Shown: positions 40,628-50,076 of the stretch, in pieces
Position numbering within the stretch: the stretch's first letter is position 1
How the letters are laid out: every line of letters starts with the position of its first letter
DNA from: SXRF01 sp038043465
Lineage (GTDB): Bacteria; Pseudomonadota; Alphaproteobacteria; Rickettsiales; SXRF01
Assembly: GCA_038043465.1 (NCBI GenBank)
Contig: JBBTBX010000021.1
Coordinates: forward strand, 1 to 64,000
Length of the DNA: 64,000 nt
Direction: 5' to 3'
Notes under the pieces: generated by a model
Databases searched by the model: none
What the model was told of the DNA's origin: nothing
The model's input: the letters and a program-made list of their open reading frames with translations, nothing else
Program-made: the position numbers and the translations under genes

Positions 40628-40655
40628 TCCCAAATTTTATAAGGCGGTGTTGATT

Positions 40656-41009
40656 ATGGATGCTTCCATATACGCTATTTCTTGTTTGGCGCAGGCGGAG
40701 AGAAAACTTTTTATCGCCATTATTGTGCAAGCCTTACTGGATACGCGCAGCAACTCAAAAAAACACGATGCTATATTCGCAAAACATGAAGCAATATGTT
40801 GGCTGACAGGTAGAAGCCGTGACTTTGTAGATATATGTTTTCTTGCTGGTTTCTCTCCTGATTATGTCGCTCGTAAAGCCAAAGAAGCTATCGCAAATCC
40901 GATTGCCTTGCGGGCAGAGGCAGGAAAAGGAACTCGTTATGAAGAGCGAAAAAATTATCGTGAATTTCGGAAAAGAAAAAAATCACAATGTCACTCACCT
41001 ATCCAGTAA
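40656..41009 (+). CDS. Phage hypothetical protein before the terminase
   Basis: A 117-residue protein. KHEAICWLTGRSRDFVDICF and LAGFSPDYVARKAKEAI match small proteins often found just upstream of phage terminase genes in alphaproteobacteria, of unknown role. The C-terminus is strongly basic. The ATG at 40656 has AAGG 11 bases upstream; a GTG at 40647 is closer to that site and less likely. It overlaps the terminase small subunit by 22 bases. Confidence 0.6.
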   Translation: MDASIYAISCLAQAERKLFIAIIVQALLDTRSNSKKHDAIFAKHEAICWLTGRSRDFVDICFLAGFSPDYVARKAKEAIANPIALRAEAGKGTRYEERKNYREFRKRKKSQCHSPIQ

Positions 41010-41518
41010 AAACCATTGCCAAGTTACTAAACCTCACCGAACGGCGGGTGCAGCAATTGGCACGGGATAATATCATTCCCAAACCAGAAAAAGGAAAGTA
41101 TGACCTTGTGGGCTGTGTGCAGGGTTATATTTCCTATTTGCAGGCTCGGGCTTTTGGTAAAGAAACAGGCACGGTGGATATGCACCTTGAGCGGGGGCGG
41201 TTGCTGAAACTTCAAGCCGACAAAGCCCAAATTGAGCTGGATTTAATGCGGGCAAAACTGATTTCGGCGGATGAGGCGGAGGAGCTATGGGCAAGCCTGC
41301 TCGCCACTTTTCGCACACGGATGCTTTCAATGCCCACTCGTGCAGCCCACCTCGTTTTGCACCTCAAGGAGTTTTACGCCATTGAACAGAGCTTGCGTGA
41401 TTTGGTGTGTGATGCACTCACGGAATTAGCACGCTATGAAACCAGTCAGCACAGCAGCCCAGATGGCATTAAAACGAGCACTCCTCCACTTGAAGCCACC
41501 ACCACGGCTGAAAGTTAG
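40988..41518 (+). CDS. Terminase small subunit, Nu1-like
   Basis: A 176-residue protein with an N-terminal winged helix (YPVKTIAKLLNLTERRVQQL), as in lambda Nu1, which recognises the cos site. A central helical region (HLERGRLLKLQADKAQIELD) and TRAAHLVLHLKE follow, matching the DNA-packaging Nu1 family. The terminase large subunit overlaps its end by 83 bases. Role: packaging-site recognition and nicking control. Confidence 0.85.
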   Translation: MSLTYPVKTIAKLLNLTERRVQQLARDNIIPKPEKGKYDLVGCVQGYISYLQARAFGKETGTVDMHLERGRLLKLQADKAQIELDLMRAKLISADEAEELWASLLATFRTRMLSMPTRAAHLVLHLKEFYAIEQSLRDLVCDALTELARYETSQHSSPDGIKTSTPPLEATTTAES

Positions 41519-43298
41519 CCAGTGGGCGGATGAGTTTCGGTTTTTAAGTAGCGAGGCATCGGCAGAACCAGGCAAATGGCACACTGCCCGCGCACCTTAC
41601 CAGCGGGAAATGATGGATGCAGTGAACGACCCCCGCGCCGAAATGGTGGTGATAATGTCTTCGGCACAAGTGGGCAAAACCGAGATTATCAACAATATCA
41701 TCGGCTATAATGTGCATCTTGACCCATCACCGATATTGTTGTTGCAGCCAACCTTGGAAATGGCAGAAGCGTGGAGCAAAGATCGCTTTGCACCCATGCT
41801 GCGTGACACTTACGTTTTGAAAGGATTGGTGAAAGACCCGCGCACTCGGGATTCTGGCAACACGTTACTGCATAAACGCTTCCCTGGTGGCCACATCACG
41901 ATGGCGGGTGCGAATTCGCCTGCATCACTGGCATCACGTCCGATTCGCATGGTGCTGTGTGACGAAGTGGATCGCTATCCTGTGTCAGCTGGCACGGAAG
42001 GTGACCCTGTTAGCTTGGCAAAGAAGCGCACCACGACCTTTTGGAATCGCAAGATTCTACTGACCTCTACCCCCACAATCAAGGGGGCAAGTCGGATTGA
42101 ATCGGCGTTTGAGCAAAGCGATCAGCGGCGGTTTTATGTGCCTTGCCCTCAGTGCGGTGAGAAGCAAACGCTGAAATGGCAGCAAGTCAAATGGGAGCAA
42201 GGCGACCCGAAAGACGGTGACGAAAAGCACAAGCCCGAAACGGCTGCCTATATCTGCGAACACAACGGCTGCATCATCGGTGATGCTGACAAGGCCGATA
42301 TGTTGCTCAAAGGCGAATGGATTGCCGAAGCACCGTTTAACGGCGTGGTCGGCTTTCACCTCAACGAGCTTTACAGCCCGTGGGTAACATTCGTGCAGAT
42401 GGTGGCGGAGTTCTTGAAAGCCAAGAAGCTGCCCGAAACCCTGAAAACATGGGTGAATACCTCACTCGGTGAAACGTGGGAAGAAAGCGGCGAAAGTATC
42501 GAGGCGGATGTGCTTCTCCAGCGCAAGGAAAGCTGGGGCAAGGATGCGCCTGAACCCGTGGTGCTGGTCACTGCTGGGGTGGACGTGCAAGGCGACCGCC
42601 TTGAGGTAGAAGTCAAAGGCTGGGGCTTGGGTGAAGAATGCTGGTCATTGGATTATCGCGTTTTTTATGGTGATCCAGCGCAAAGCATGGTGTGGCAGGA
42701 ACTGGATGCGTTTCTACTGCAACCTATCCGCAGCAAGCTGGGCGTGAATCTGAATATCGCCTGCGTGTGCGTGGACTCTGGCGGTCACCATACGCAAGCA
42801 GTTTATGAATTTTGCAGCAGCAGAGCTATTCGGGGCGTGTTTGCGATTAAAGGTGTGAGCCAAACCGCAAAACCCTTGCTGGGCAGACCAAGTAAAAACA
42901 ACCGCTACAAACTGCGGCTCTATCCTATCGGCACGGATACAGCGAAGGAAGTTATCTTCAGCCGCCTTCGGCTCACCGAGCCTGGGGCGGGTTACTTCCA
43001 TTTTCCGCTGGAACGTGATCGCGAGTATTTCTTGCAGCTGACGGGTGAAAAGCAAGTCACGCGCTTTGCAAAAGGTGTTTCAAAACGGGAATGGATTAAA
43101 ACCCGCGCCCGAAATGAAGTGCTGGACTGCACGGTGTATGCGCTGGCGGCCTTCAAGCTACTCAATCCAAACCTCGCCAAGATCGCCGAGGATTTGGAGA
43201 ACGCGCCGCGCATCGTGGCAGAGCTGACGGATCAGGACAGTAAAAACCAACTAAACCAAGCGTGGATTCCACGCATGGACAACTGGCTATCGAGGTAA
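41436..43298 (+). CDS. Terminase large subunit, GpA family
   Basis: A 620-residue packaging motor of the lambda GpA type. The ATPase Walker A-like loop is MSSAQVGKTEIINN near residue 73, Walker B is MVLCDEVDRYP near residue 170, and the C-terminal nuclease half includes TAGVDVQGDRLEVEVKGWG and CVDSGGHHTQAVYEF with likely metal-binding Asp. Length is normal. An ATG at 41463 is an alternative start. Confidence 0.93.
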   Translation: MKPVSTAAQMALKRALLHLKPPPRLKVSQWADEFRFLSSEASAEPGKWHTARAPYQREMMDAVNDPRAEMVVIMSSAQVGKTEIINNIIGYNVHLDPSPILLLQPTLEMAEAWSKDRFAPMLRDTYVLKGLVKDPRTRDSGNTLLHKRFPGGHITMAGANSPASLASRPIRMVLCDEVDRYPVSAGTEGDPVSLAKKRTTTFWNRKILLTSTPTIKGASRIESAFEQSDQRRFYVPCPQCGEKQTLKWQQVKWEQGDPKDGDEKHKPETAAYICEHNGCIIGDADKADMLLKGEWIAEAPFNGVVGFHLNELYSPWVTFVQMVAEFLKAKKLPETLKTWVNTSLGETWEESGESIEADVLLQRKESWGKDAPEPVVLVTAGVDVQGDRLEVEVKGWGLGEECWSLDYRVFYGDPAQSMVWQELDAFLLQPIRSKLGVNLNIACVCVDSGGHHTQAVYEFCSSRAIRGVFAIKGVSQTAKPLLGRPSKNNRYKLRLYPIGTDTAKEVIFSRLRLTEPGAGYFHFPLERDREYFLQLTGEKQVTRFAKGVSKREWIKTRARNEVLDCTVYALAAFKLLNPNLAKIAEDLENAPRIVAELTDQDSKNQLNQAWIPRMDNWLSR

Positions 43299-43301
43299 AC
43301 A

Positions 43302-43505
43302 ATGGCATTTACGCAAACGCAACTAGACGCACTAGAAAACGCAATCGCCTCAGGCACGCTGGAAGTTCGTACAGGTGATAAATCCGTGCGTTACCACTCG
43401 CTGGATGAAATGATAAAACTGCGGGATGTCATTCGCAATCAGCTCAGTGCTGATAGCAAAACCCAAACCAGCCGTGCCAGTTTTGCTAGTTTCGTGAGGG
43501 ATTGA
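43302..43505 (+). CDS. gpW-like head-tail joining protein
   Basis: A 67-residue protein. LDALENAIASGTLEVRTGDK, then YHSLDEMIKLRDVI, fits the lambda gpW family, which plugs the portal and prepares it for tail joining. Its position between terminase and portal is exactly that of gpW. It ends just before the portal start. Confidence 0.85.
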   Translation: MAFTQTQLDALENAIASGTLEVRTGDKSVRYHSLDEMIKLRDVIRNQLSADSKTQTSRASFASFVRD

Positions 43506-43507
43506 CT

Positions 43508-45058
43508 ATGCTTATTGATGACATAATCGCAGTATTTTCTCCACAATCCGCCTGCAAACGCCAGCAAGCCCGCATTGCTCTTGATATATTGAAGCGAGGC
43601 TATGATGGGGCAAAAACTGGCAGGCGGATTGATGATTGGGTAACTAGCGGCAACTCTGCTAATAGCGAAATTGCTGGCGGTGGCAAACGATTGCGGGATC
43701 GGGCAAGGGATTTGGTGCGCAACAATTGCTATGCCAGTAAAGCCGTAGAAATTTTCGTCGGCAATGCCATTGGTGAGGGAATTTCCGCACAAGCTCGCAC
43801 CAATTCCGCCCGCCTCAATAAGCAAATAATGGAAGCGTGGAACGAATGGTGCAAGTTCTGCGATGCTGACGGCGACCTTGACTTTAAGGGAATTCAGGCG
43901 TTGGCAGCAAGAGCCATGTTTGAATCAGGCGAATGTTTTATCGTGTTTCGGGAACGCAGCAGCAATAGCAATTTGCGTATTCCCTTACAGTTGCAAGTGT
44001 TGGAAGCTGATTTTTTAGATACGACCAAGTCCACTATCAGTGAAAATGGTAATATCATTCGCCAAGGCATAGAGTTTGACAAACAAAATAACCGTGTTGC
44101 TTATTGGATGTGGTCGCAGCATCCAGGGGAAATGGTGATTGGGCGGACACAGTTCAAAAGTATCCGCATTCCCGCCGATTCCGTAGTGCATGTGTTCCGC
44201 AAGCTGCGCCCTGGTCAAACTCGGGGGGTTACGGCTTACGCTCCCTCAATGGTGCGGATGCGTGACCTTGACGGGTATGATGACGCGGAATTATGGCGGA
44301 AAAAGATTGAAGCCTGCTTTGCCGCTTTTGTGGTGCAAAATAATGGTGCCGATGGCCCAATTGTTGGCAATGTAGCAAGTAAGGCTGGTGGTGCAAATAA
44401 TAACGACCCCGAGCGAGTAGAACAATTCCGACCAGGGATGATAGAGTATCTCCATCCTGGTGAGGATATTCGTTTTGGCACCCCCACTAGCGACGGCAAT
44501 TATGAATCTTACGAACGGGTACAGCTCCATGCGATTGCGGCAGGTTTGGGCATCACTTATGAGCAGCTCACGGGTGATTTAAGCCAAGTAAATTACAGCA
44601 GCTTAAGGGCTGGTTTGCTAGAATTTCGCAGCCTGATTGAAATGCTCCGCTGCCATGTATTCATACCCAAAATCTGCGAACCAGTATGGCGGAAATTTAT
44701 TGACCGTGCCTTTATCGCAGGTGCAATCAGCAAAATTGATTATGCGGTAAGTTGGACACCGCCCAAATTTGAGATGATTGACCCGCTCAAAGACGCACAA
44801 GCTGACACGCTGATGATGCGAAACGGCACACTCACCCTCAAAGAAGCCATTGCTCGCAACGGCTACGACCCCGAGCAGCAAATTGAAGAAATCGCTGCCA
44901 CCAACCAATTGCTTGATGACAAAAACATAATCCTAGACTGCGACCCCCGCTATACCGCCAAAAGTGGTGTCGGACAAACCCCTAACGATGGAGTGCAAAC
45001 CAATGACCAACCTGCAAACAAAAAACCTGCCCCTGCAAACAAGGCTGGCAACGCTTGA
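43508..45058 (+). CDS. Phage portal protein, lambda family
   Basis: A 516-residue portal protein forming the ring through which DNA enters the capsid. RARDLVRNNCYASKAVEIFV, VLEADFLDTTK, VVHVFRKLRPGQTRGVTAYA and LGITYEQLTGDLSQVNYSSL are the conserved parts of the lambda B family. The tail is rich in Asn, Pro and Lys. The ATG at 43508 follows the gpW stop by two bases. It overlaps the capsid fusion gene by 56 bases. Confidence 0.93.
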   Translation: MLIDDIIAVFSPQSACKRQQARIALDILKRGYDGAKTGRRIDDWVTSGNSANSEIAGGGKRLRDRARDLVRNNCYASKAVEIFVGNAIGEGISAQARTNSARLNKQIMEAWNEWCKFCDADGDLDFKGIQALAARAMFESGECFIVFRERSSNSNLRIPLQLQVLEADFLDTTKSTISENGNIIRQGIEFDKQNNRVAYWMWSQHPGEMVIGRTQFKSIRIPADSVVHVFRKLRPGQTRGVTAYAPSMVRMRDLDGYDDAELWRKKIEACFAAFVVQNNGADGPIVGNVASKAGGANNNDPERVEQFRPGMIEYLHPGEDIRFGTPTSDGNYESYERVQLHAIAAGLGITYEQLTGDLSQVNYSSLRAGLLEFRSLIEMLRCHVFIPKICEPVWRKFIDRAFIAGAISKIDYAVSWTPPKFEMIDPLKDAQADTLMMRNGTLTLKEAIARNGYDPEQQIEEIAATNQLLDDKNIILDCDPRYTAKSGVGQTPNDGVQTNDQPANKKPAPANKAGNA

Positions 45059-46964
45059 GGCGGAATCTGCGGAACGGGTGTTTAATGTGGTTTTTACCAC
45101 TGGGGCAATCGTTCGCCGTTACAATTTTTTCGCTGATGAAATGTACGACGAGGAGCTGGTGGTAAATGAAAATTCCGTGCGGCTCGGCAGGCTCAATGGC
45201 GGAGCAGCACCAGTATTGGACACTCACAATGATTTTGCCTTGGAAAATATCAAAGGTGTGGTGGTGGGTGGCAGTGTACGCATAGAAAACGGGCTTGGCT
45301 ATGCCAGCCTAAAAATTGATGGTGGCGTAGAAAACGAAGCCATCATCCGCAAATTACGGGATGGAATTATTCGCAATGTGAGCGTGGGCTACCGAGTTCA
45401 TCGCTACGAAATTATCAGATCTGACGGTGCAGTGCCGCTTTATCGTGCCGTTGATTGGGAGCCGCACGAAATTTCGTTAGTTCCTATTGGGGCGGATGCT
45501 GGCGCAGGCATTCGCTCCCAACCTCACACTTTCCCCTGTGAGATTTTTACCCACCAACCACCCAACCCAACCAAGGAGAACCGCAACATGACTTATAATG
45601 AAACCCAACCCACTGACTTTTTGCCTGCAACAGAAAGTCCACCTACGCAAACCACCGATGAAGCCCGTGCCGAAGGTGTGCGTCTTGAGCGGGTGCGAGT
45701 AGCAGAAATTGGCAAAATCACCAGTGCTGCTAATTTGCCTGAAAGTTTTTCACAAAAAATGGTAAGCGATGGCGTAGAACTTTCACAAGCCCGCAAATTG
45801 GTGTTGGATGAACTCGCTCGCAAAAGCACAGAAACTGGCACTATCAATTCACAAGTTACCATTATTCGTGATGAAATTGATACTTGTCGCAGCTTGGTGG
45901 AAAATGCGTTGCTCCACCGCCATGACCCTAAAAACTATAAATTAGAGGATGGGGCAAGGCAGTATCGCGGCATGACCCTCATGGAAATGGGACGTGATTT
46001 GCTTGAGCGTCGCGGCATTCGTGCGCGTGGCCTTTCCAAATCGGAAGTGGCAGGGGCAATGCTGGGCTTGGAAACTCGTGGTGGGTTTCATTCCAACAGT
46101 GATTTTCCGTTCATTCTGGCAAACGTGGCGAACAAAACTCTTCGCAGTGCCTATGAAGCTGCACCGCAAACCTTTAAAGGTTTTGCCCGCCAAACCACGA
46201 ATCCTGATTTCAAGACCATCGCCCGCACGCAACTTGGTGATGCACCAAGTCTGGATAAAGTCAACGAGTCTGGCGAGTTCAAACGCGGCACGGTGGGTGA
46301 AGCACGGGAACAATACGCACTTGCTACCTATGGCAAGGTCGTGGCTGTGACCCGTCAGACCATCATCAACGATGATCTGGGGGCATTCACTCGCTTGCCT
46401 GAAATGTTTGGCCGTGCCGCCGCTGACCTTGAAAGCGATACAGTGTGGGGCATTATCACCGCCAATGCCGCCATGGGTGATGGCACTACTCTATTCCATG
46501 CCAATCATGGTAATCTTTCAACTATACCCTTTACCATTGCCGTTGCTTCTTTGGGTGATGGACGGACGGGGATGCGCAAGCAAAAAGGTCTCAATGGCCG
46601 CTTCATAAATGTTATGGCGAAATATCTGCTCGTTCCTGCTGCCCTCGAAACATTAGCGGAGCAGTTCGTGACGCAGACTAACATCATCTACACCAAAAGC
46701 AGCGACTACAATCCCTTCGCCAATAAATTGCAGGTGATCGCCGAACCAAGGCTTGATGCTGCCTCGCTAATTTCCTGGTATATGGCAGCCGACCCAGCTC
46801 AAATTGACACCATTGAATATGCGTATCTGGAAGGGCAAGAAGGTGTGTATTTAGAAAGTCGGATTGGCTTTGATGTCGATGGAGTGGAACTAAAAGCCCG
46901 CCTTGATTTTGCAGCCAAAGCCATTGACTGGCGAGGATTTTGGAAAAATCCAGGAGCAGCATAA
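45003..46964 (+). CDS. Prohead protease-major capsid fusion protein
   Basis: A 653-residue fusion. Residues about 15-160 look like a prohead protease: APVLDTHNDFALENIKGVVV and IIRNVSVGYRVHRYE carry the His and Ser of the S78-like fold. After a Pro/Thr-rich linker and a helical stretch, residues 330-650 are a Mu gpT-like capsid protein (FPFILANVANKTLRSAYEAA, YGKVVAVTRQTIINDDLG). The capsid is probably freed by self-cleavage. The ATG at 45003 has GGAG nine bases upstream. Confidence 0.9.
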   Translation: MTNLQTKNLPLQTRLATLEAESAERVFNVVFTTGAIVRRYNFFADEMYDEELVVNENSVRLGRLNGGAAPVLDTHNDFALENIKGVVVGGSVRIENGLGYASLKIDGGVENEAIIRKLRDGIIRNVSVGYRVHRYEIIRSDGAVPLYRAVDWEPHEISLVPIGADAGAGIRSQPHTFPCEIFTHQPPNPTKENRNMTYNETQPTDFLPATESPPTQTTDEARAEGVRLERVRVAEIGKITSAANLPESFSQKMVSDGVELSQARKLVLDELARKSTETGTINSQVTIIRDEIDTCRSLVENALLHRHDPKNYKLEDGARQYRGMTLMEMGRDLLERRGIRARGLSKSEVAGAMLGLETRGGFHSNSDFPFILANVANKTLRSAYEAAPQTFKGFARQTTNPDFKTIARTQLGDAPSLDKVNESGEFKRGTVGEAREQYALATYGKVVAVTRQTIINDDLGAFTRLPEMFGRAAADLESDTVWGIITANAAMGDGTTLFHANHGNLSTIPFTIAVASLGDGRTGMRKQKGLNGRFINVMAKYLLVPAALETLAEQFVTQTNIIYTKSSDYNPFANKLQVIAEPRLDAASLISWYMAADPAQIDTIEYAYLEGQEGVYLESRIGFDVDGVELKARLDFAAKAIDWRGFWKNPGAA

Positions 46965-46995
46965 TTTTATTCTTTTTGATTTGGAAAACTTTCGA

Positions 46996-47016
46996 CGACT
47001 TCGGGTCGCTTTTTTT
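46996..47016 (+). terminator. Weak hairpin with U-run after the capsid gene
   Basis: CGAC-TTCGG-GTCG, with a stable UUCG-type loop, followed by C and seven T. It lies between the capsid fusion and DUF2190 genes, where partial termination would adjust protein ratios. The stem is only four base pairs, so this is tentative. Confidence 0.35.
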
Positions 47017-47041
47017 ATGCTTAAAATATGGAGGAATGCTT

Positions 47042-47377
47042 ATGAAAAACTATTTAATGGAAGGTAATACCATCACCTTAACCGCACCTTATGCGGTAGT
47101 TTCGGGTGATGGCTTGTTAGTGGGCTCAATTTTTGGCGTGGCGTGTAATGATGCTGCCATCAGCACCGATGTGGAAAGCATGACCCACGGTGCATTTACC
47201 CTCAAAAAAGCCGCAGCACAGGCATGGACGCAAGGTGCATTGATTTACTGGGATAATGCCGCCAAAAACTGCACCACCACAGTTGCTACGAATAAGCTAA
47301 TCGGCGTGGCAATCAATGCTGCTTTAAGTGCCGACACGGTAGGAAATGTTCGCCTCAACTCTGCCTTCATCAGCTAG
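47042..47377 (+). CDS. DUF2190 capsid decoration-like protein
   Basis: A 111-residue protein of the DUF2190 type, found directly after capsid genes and thought to be a decoration (cement) protein on the head surface. LTAPYAVVSGDGLLVGSIFG, then GAFTLKKAAAQAWTQGALIYWD, and IGVAINAALSADTVGNVRL are typical. The start has GGAGG seven bases upstream; a longer in-frame start crosses the hairpin before it and is rejected. Confidence 0.88.
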   Translation: MKNYLMEGNTITLTAPYAVVSGDGLLVGSIFGVACNDAAISTDVESMTHGAFTLKKAAAQAWTQGALIYWDNAAKNCTTTVATNKLIGVAINAALSADTVGNVRLNSAFIS

Positions 47378-47379
47378 TT

Positions 47380-47691
47380 ATGACCGCTTTTGAAACAGCA
47401 ATGCAGGTGCTTTTTAACGATGGCAATCTCTCCAAGCCCGCCTTTTTTCTGCCTATGCTCGGTGTAAATCGCTCGCTGCGCGTGATTACTCGTGCGCCTG
47501 ATTTGTTTCAGCATGTGGGACAGTCGCTGATTGAAACTCCCTCTATGATAGTGGAAGCGCAAATTGCTGACTGCCCGAGCATCACATCGGGTGACCAGTT
47601 CATGATTGATGGCGTTACCTACAGCGTACAAGGAACACCAAGGCGAGATAGTGAACGCTTGGTGTGGCTGGTGGATTGTTATGCAGCTTGA
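47380..47691 (+). CDS. Phage head-tail joining protein
   Basis: A 103-residue protein. The beta-rich pattern, with RVITRAPDLFQHVGQSLIET, ITSGDQFMIDGVTYSVQG and LVWLVDCYAA, fits the small head-tail attachment proteins of lambda-like phages (gpFII-type). It lies between DUF2190 and the neck/tail genes and overlaps the next ORF by 11 bases. Confidence 0.68.
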   Translation: MTAFETAMQVLFNDGNLSKPAFFLPMLGVNRSLRVITRAPDLFQHVGQSLIETPSMIVEAQIADCPSITSGDQFMIDGVTYSVQGTPRRDSERLVWLVDCYAA

Positions 47692-48346
47692 GGCAGCAAT
47701 CACGGGCAATCTTCATAAGTTCATGGAGCAGCAAAAGGCGGCGGTGGAAGCCGCCGTCACTGCAGGCATTGCCAAAATCACCACGAGCATAAAAGATGAT
47801 TTGCGGGTGCAGGTGGTAAATGCAGGATTGGGACAAAAACTTGCCAAAAGCTGGCAAGCCAAGTTCTATCCCAAAGGGCAAAAATCTATTTCAGCGGCGG
47901 GCTGGGTATTTTCCAAAGCCCCGAAGCTGATCCGCGCTTTCAATGAAGGTGCGCTCATCAAAAGCAAAGATGGGTTCTTTCTGGCAATCCCCACCGAAGC
48001 CGCTCCGAAGCGCGGTGTGGGTGGGAAGCGGATTAACCCGTCAAACTTCCCCGAGCATTCGCTGGGGCGGCTGCGCTTTGTCTATCGCCCAGGGAAAATC
48101 TCCCTGCTGGTGGTGGATTCCCTGCGTGCCAGCACGGGCAAGCGCGGTGGTTTCCGCAAAGCCAGTGAATCCGCACTCAAATCAGGGCGCGGCCTCACCA
48201 CGGTGGTGATGTTTCTGCTGGTGCCGCAAGTGAAGCTCAAAAAGCGTCTGGATTATCAATCCGTGGTGAATCTCTGGGGAGGCCAGCTGCCACAAACCAT
48301 TTTGAAGAATTGGAAAGAGGTATCCCCCAATGCCGAGCAAACGTGA
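47681..48346 (+). CDS. DUF6441-like phage neck protein
   Basis: A 221-residue protein: N-terminal helix (FMEQQKAAVEAAVTAGI), then LRVQVVNAGLGQKLAKSWQA, AGWVFSKAPKLIRAFNEG and FLAIPTEAAPKRGVGGKRI. This matches a phage family I know as DUF6441, placed before the tail terminator and probably a neck or tail-completion protein. The ATG at 47681 lies inside the previous gene; longer in-frame starts overlap more. It overlaps the next gene by 17 bases. Confidence 0.7.
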   Translation: MQLEAAITGNLHKFMEQQKAAVEAAVTAGIAKITTSIKDDLRVQVVNAGLGQKLAKSWQAKFYPKGQKSISAAGWVFSKAPKLIRAFNEGALIKSKDGFFLAIPTEAAPKRGVGGKRINPSNFPEHSLGRLRFVYRPGKISLLVVDSLRASTGKRGGFRKASESALKSGRGLTTVVMFLLVPQVKLKKRLDYQSVVNLWGGQLPQTILKNWKEVSPNAEQT

Positions 48347-48767
48347 ACAGGTGCTGGATCGGCTTTTCACCAAACTGAAAACGCTCGAAACAACCACACT
48401 CAAGGTTTATCGCAACCTCGATAAGCCCGAGCAAGTGCCGACAAACGGCATGATGGTGATGCGCGATGGTATCGCCCAAGACCCCGAAGTGCTGCTTTCG
48501 CCACTCACCTACATTTACGAACATTTGGTGACGGTGGAAGTGCTGGTGCAAAACCCAGATGCAGCCACCCGCGACGCGCTGCTGGACGTGTTGCTGGTGG
48601 CATTAAGCGGAGTCATCACAAGCAACCGCACACTGGATGGGCTTGCCGAATGGGTCGAGGCCAGATCACCAGAGTTTCAAGACGAACCGATTGAAGGAGC
48701 TGCCAGCGTCCGCGCCGCCACGGTGCAGGTGATGGTGCGCTACTTCACATCCGACTCGCTTAATTAA
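48330..48767 (+). CDS. Tail terminator-like minor tail protein
   Basis: A 145-residue protein with the fold pattern of gpU-like tail terminators: SKREQVLDRLFTKLKTL, then YRNLDKPEQVPTNGMMVMRD, and VRAATVQVMVRYFTSD at the end. It would cap the tail tube and join it to the head. It is placed directly before the tail tube gene. Confidence 0.75.
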   Translation: MPSKREQVLDRLFTKLKTLETTTLKVYRNLDKPEQVPTNGMMVMRDGIAQDPEVLLSPLTYIYEHLVTVEVLVQNPDAATRDALLDVLLVALSGVITSNRTLDGLAEWVEARSPEFQDEPIEGAASVRAATVQVMVRYFTSDSLN

Positions 48768-48792
48768 CCAACCCTAATCAGGAGTAAATCTT

Positions 48793-50067
48793 ATGGCTCG
48801 ATCCTATGGCTCGGCAGCGACGTTGCTTGCCTTGAAAGAATCCACTTACGGTGTGAAACCCACTGGTAACTGGGAAAAGTTCGCGTTTGTATCCTCGGAT
48901 TTAAGCGCAGAGCAAAACCTGATCTCGTCTGATCTTCTTGGGCAAGGACGCGAACCCCGCGCACCTTTCCGCGATGTCATCAACGATGAAGGCAATCTGG
49001 TGGTGCCAGTGGAAGGCCGCGACTTTGGCCGCTGGCTGCAACTGTTACTCGGCAACCCTGTATCGGCTGGCGTGGCGGCAACGGGTGACATCACCTTCAC
49101 CGCAAACCCAAGCGCAACCCATACCATCACCATTAACGGGGTGACGTGGACATTCGTTGCTTCGGGTGCGACGGGTACGCAAACCAATATCGGCGCGAAC
49201 CTGAACGCTACGCTCACCCAGCTGGCAACTGACCTTAACGCTTCGGTCAATGCCAGCATCACGCCTGCCACTTATTCCAACGGCGGCGGCACCAAGCTCA
49301 ATATCGTGCATGATACGCTGGGGGCGACGGGCAACAACTTCACTCTGGCTTCTGGCAATGCCAACGGTGTGGCAAGCGGTGCAACGCTCTCAGGCGGCGG
49401 CTTCACGCACACTTTTGTCAGCGGCGCGGCAAGCCTTCCATCCTTCGCGGCGGAAATCGGTCATGCCAACGTGCCAGCTTATTTCGTGCATACAGGCTGC
49501 ATGTTGGGAAGTATGGCATTGAATTTCCAGCGTTCGGGTGCAGCGAACGCTACCCTTAACATCATCGCTCAAGGGGAAACGCGCTTTGCATCCACGCAAG
49601 GCGGCACGCCCACCAGCCGTATCTATAAGCCATTCAGCCAGTTCAACGGCTCGATCAAGCGCAATGGCACATCTTTGGCCAATATCACAGGCGCACAGTT
49701 TACCTATTCGAACGGATTGCAGGCAGTGCCGACCATTCGTAATGACGCGCTAATCGAAGGTGTTGATCCAACTACAATTTCCGTCAACGGCAGCATTGAC
49801 GTACGCTTTGCCGACACCACGCTGGTGGATGATGCGATCAATAACAACGCCATTGAGTTGGAGCTTGCCTACAAGCTGGCGGGGTTGGACGGGAATAATT
49901 TCTCGCTCACATGGACATTCCACGAAGTCTATCTGCCACGACCGCGCATTCCCGTGTCGGGACCAGGCGGTGTGCAGGCCAGCTTCAACTGGCAGGCCGT
50001 CTATGATGACGCACTCAGTAAATCCGTCACCGTCGTTCTGAAGAACGATGTCACCAGCTACCCATAA
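48793..50067 (+). CDS. Phage major tail (tube) protein with inserted domain
   Basis: A 424-residue tube protein. The tube parts are at the ends: SYGSAATLLALKESTYGVKP and FRDVINDEGNLVVPVEGRDF at the start, ALNFQRSGAANATLNIIAQG and FNGSIKRNGTSLANITGAQF later. Between about residues 97 and 210 sits a Thr/Ala/Asn-rich beta domain (THTITINGVTWTFVASGATG) resembling decorative domains of tube proteins. A GGAG-like site precedes the ATG. Confidence 0.85.
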   Translation: MARSYGSAATLLALKESTYGVKPTGNWEKFAFVSSDLSAEQNLISSDLLGQGREPRAPFRDVINDEGNLVVPVEGRDFGRWLQLLLGNPVSAGVAATGDITFTANPSATHTITINGVTWTFVASGATGTQTNIGANLNATLTQLATDLNASVNASITPATYSNGGGTKLNIVHDTLGATGNNFTLASGNANGVASGATLSGGGFTHTFVSGAASLPSFAAEIGHANVPAYFVHTGCMLGSMALNFQRSGAANATLNIIAQGETRFASTQGGTPTSRIYKPFSQFNGSIKRNGTSLANITGAQFTYSNGLQAVPTIRNDALIEGVDPTTISVNGSIDVRFADTTLVDDAINNNAIELELAYKLAGLDGNNFSLTWTFHEVYLPRPRIPVSGPGGVQASFNWQAVYDDALSKSVTVVLKNDVTSYP

Positions 50068-50076
50068 GGAGGCGTT

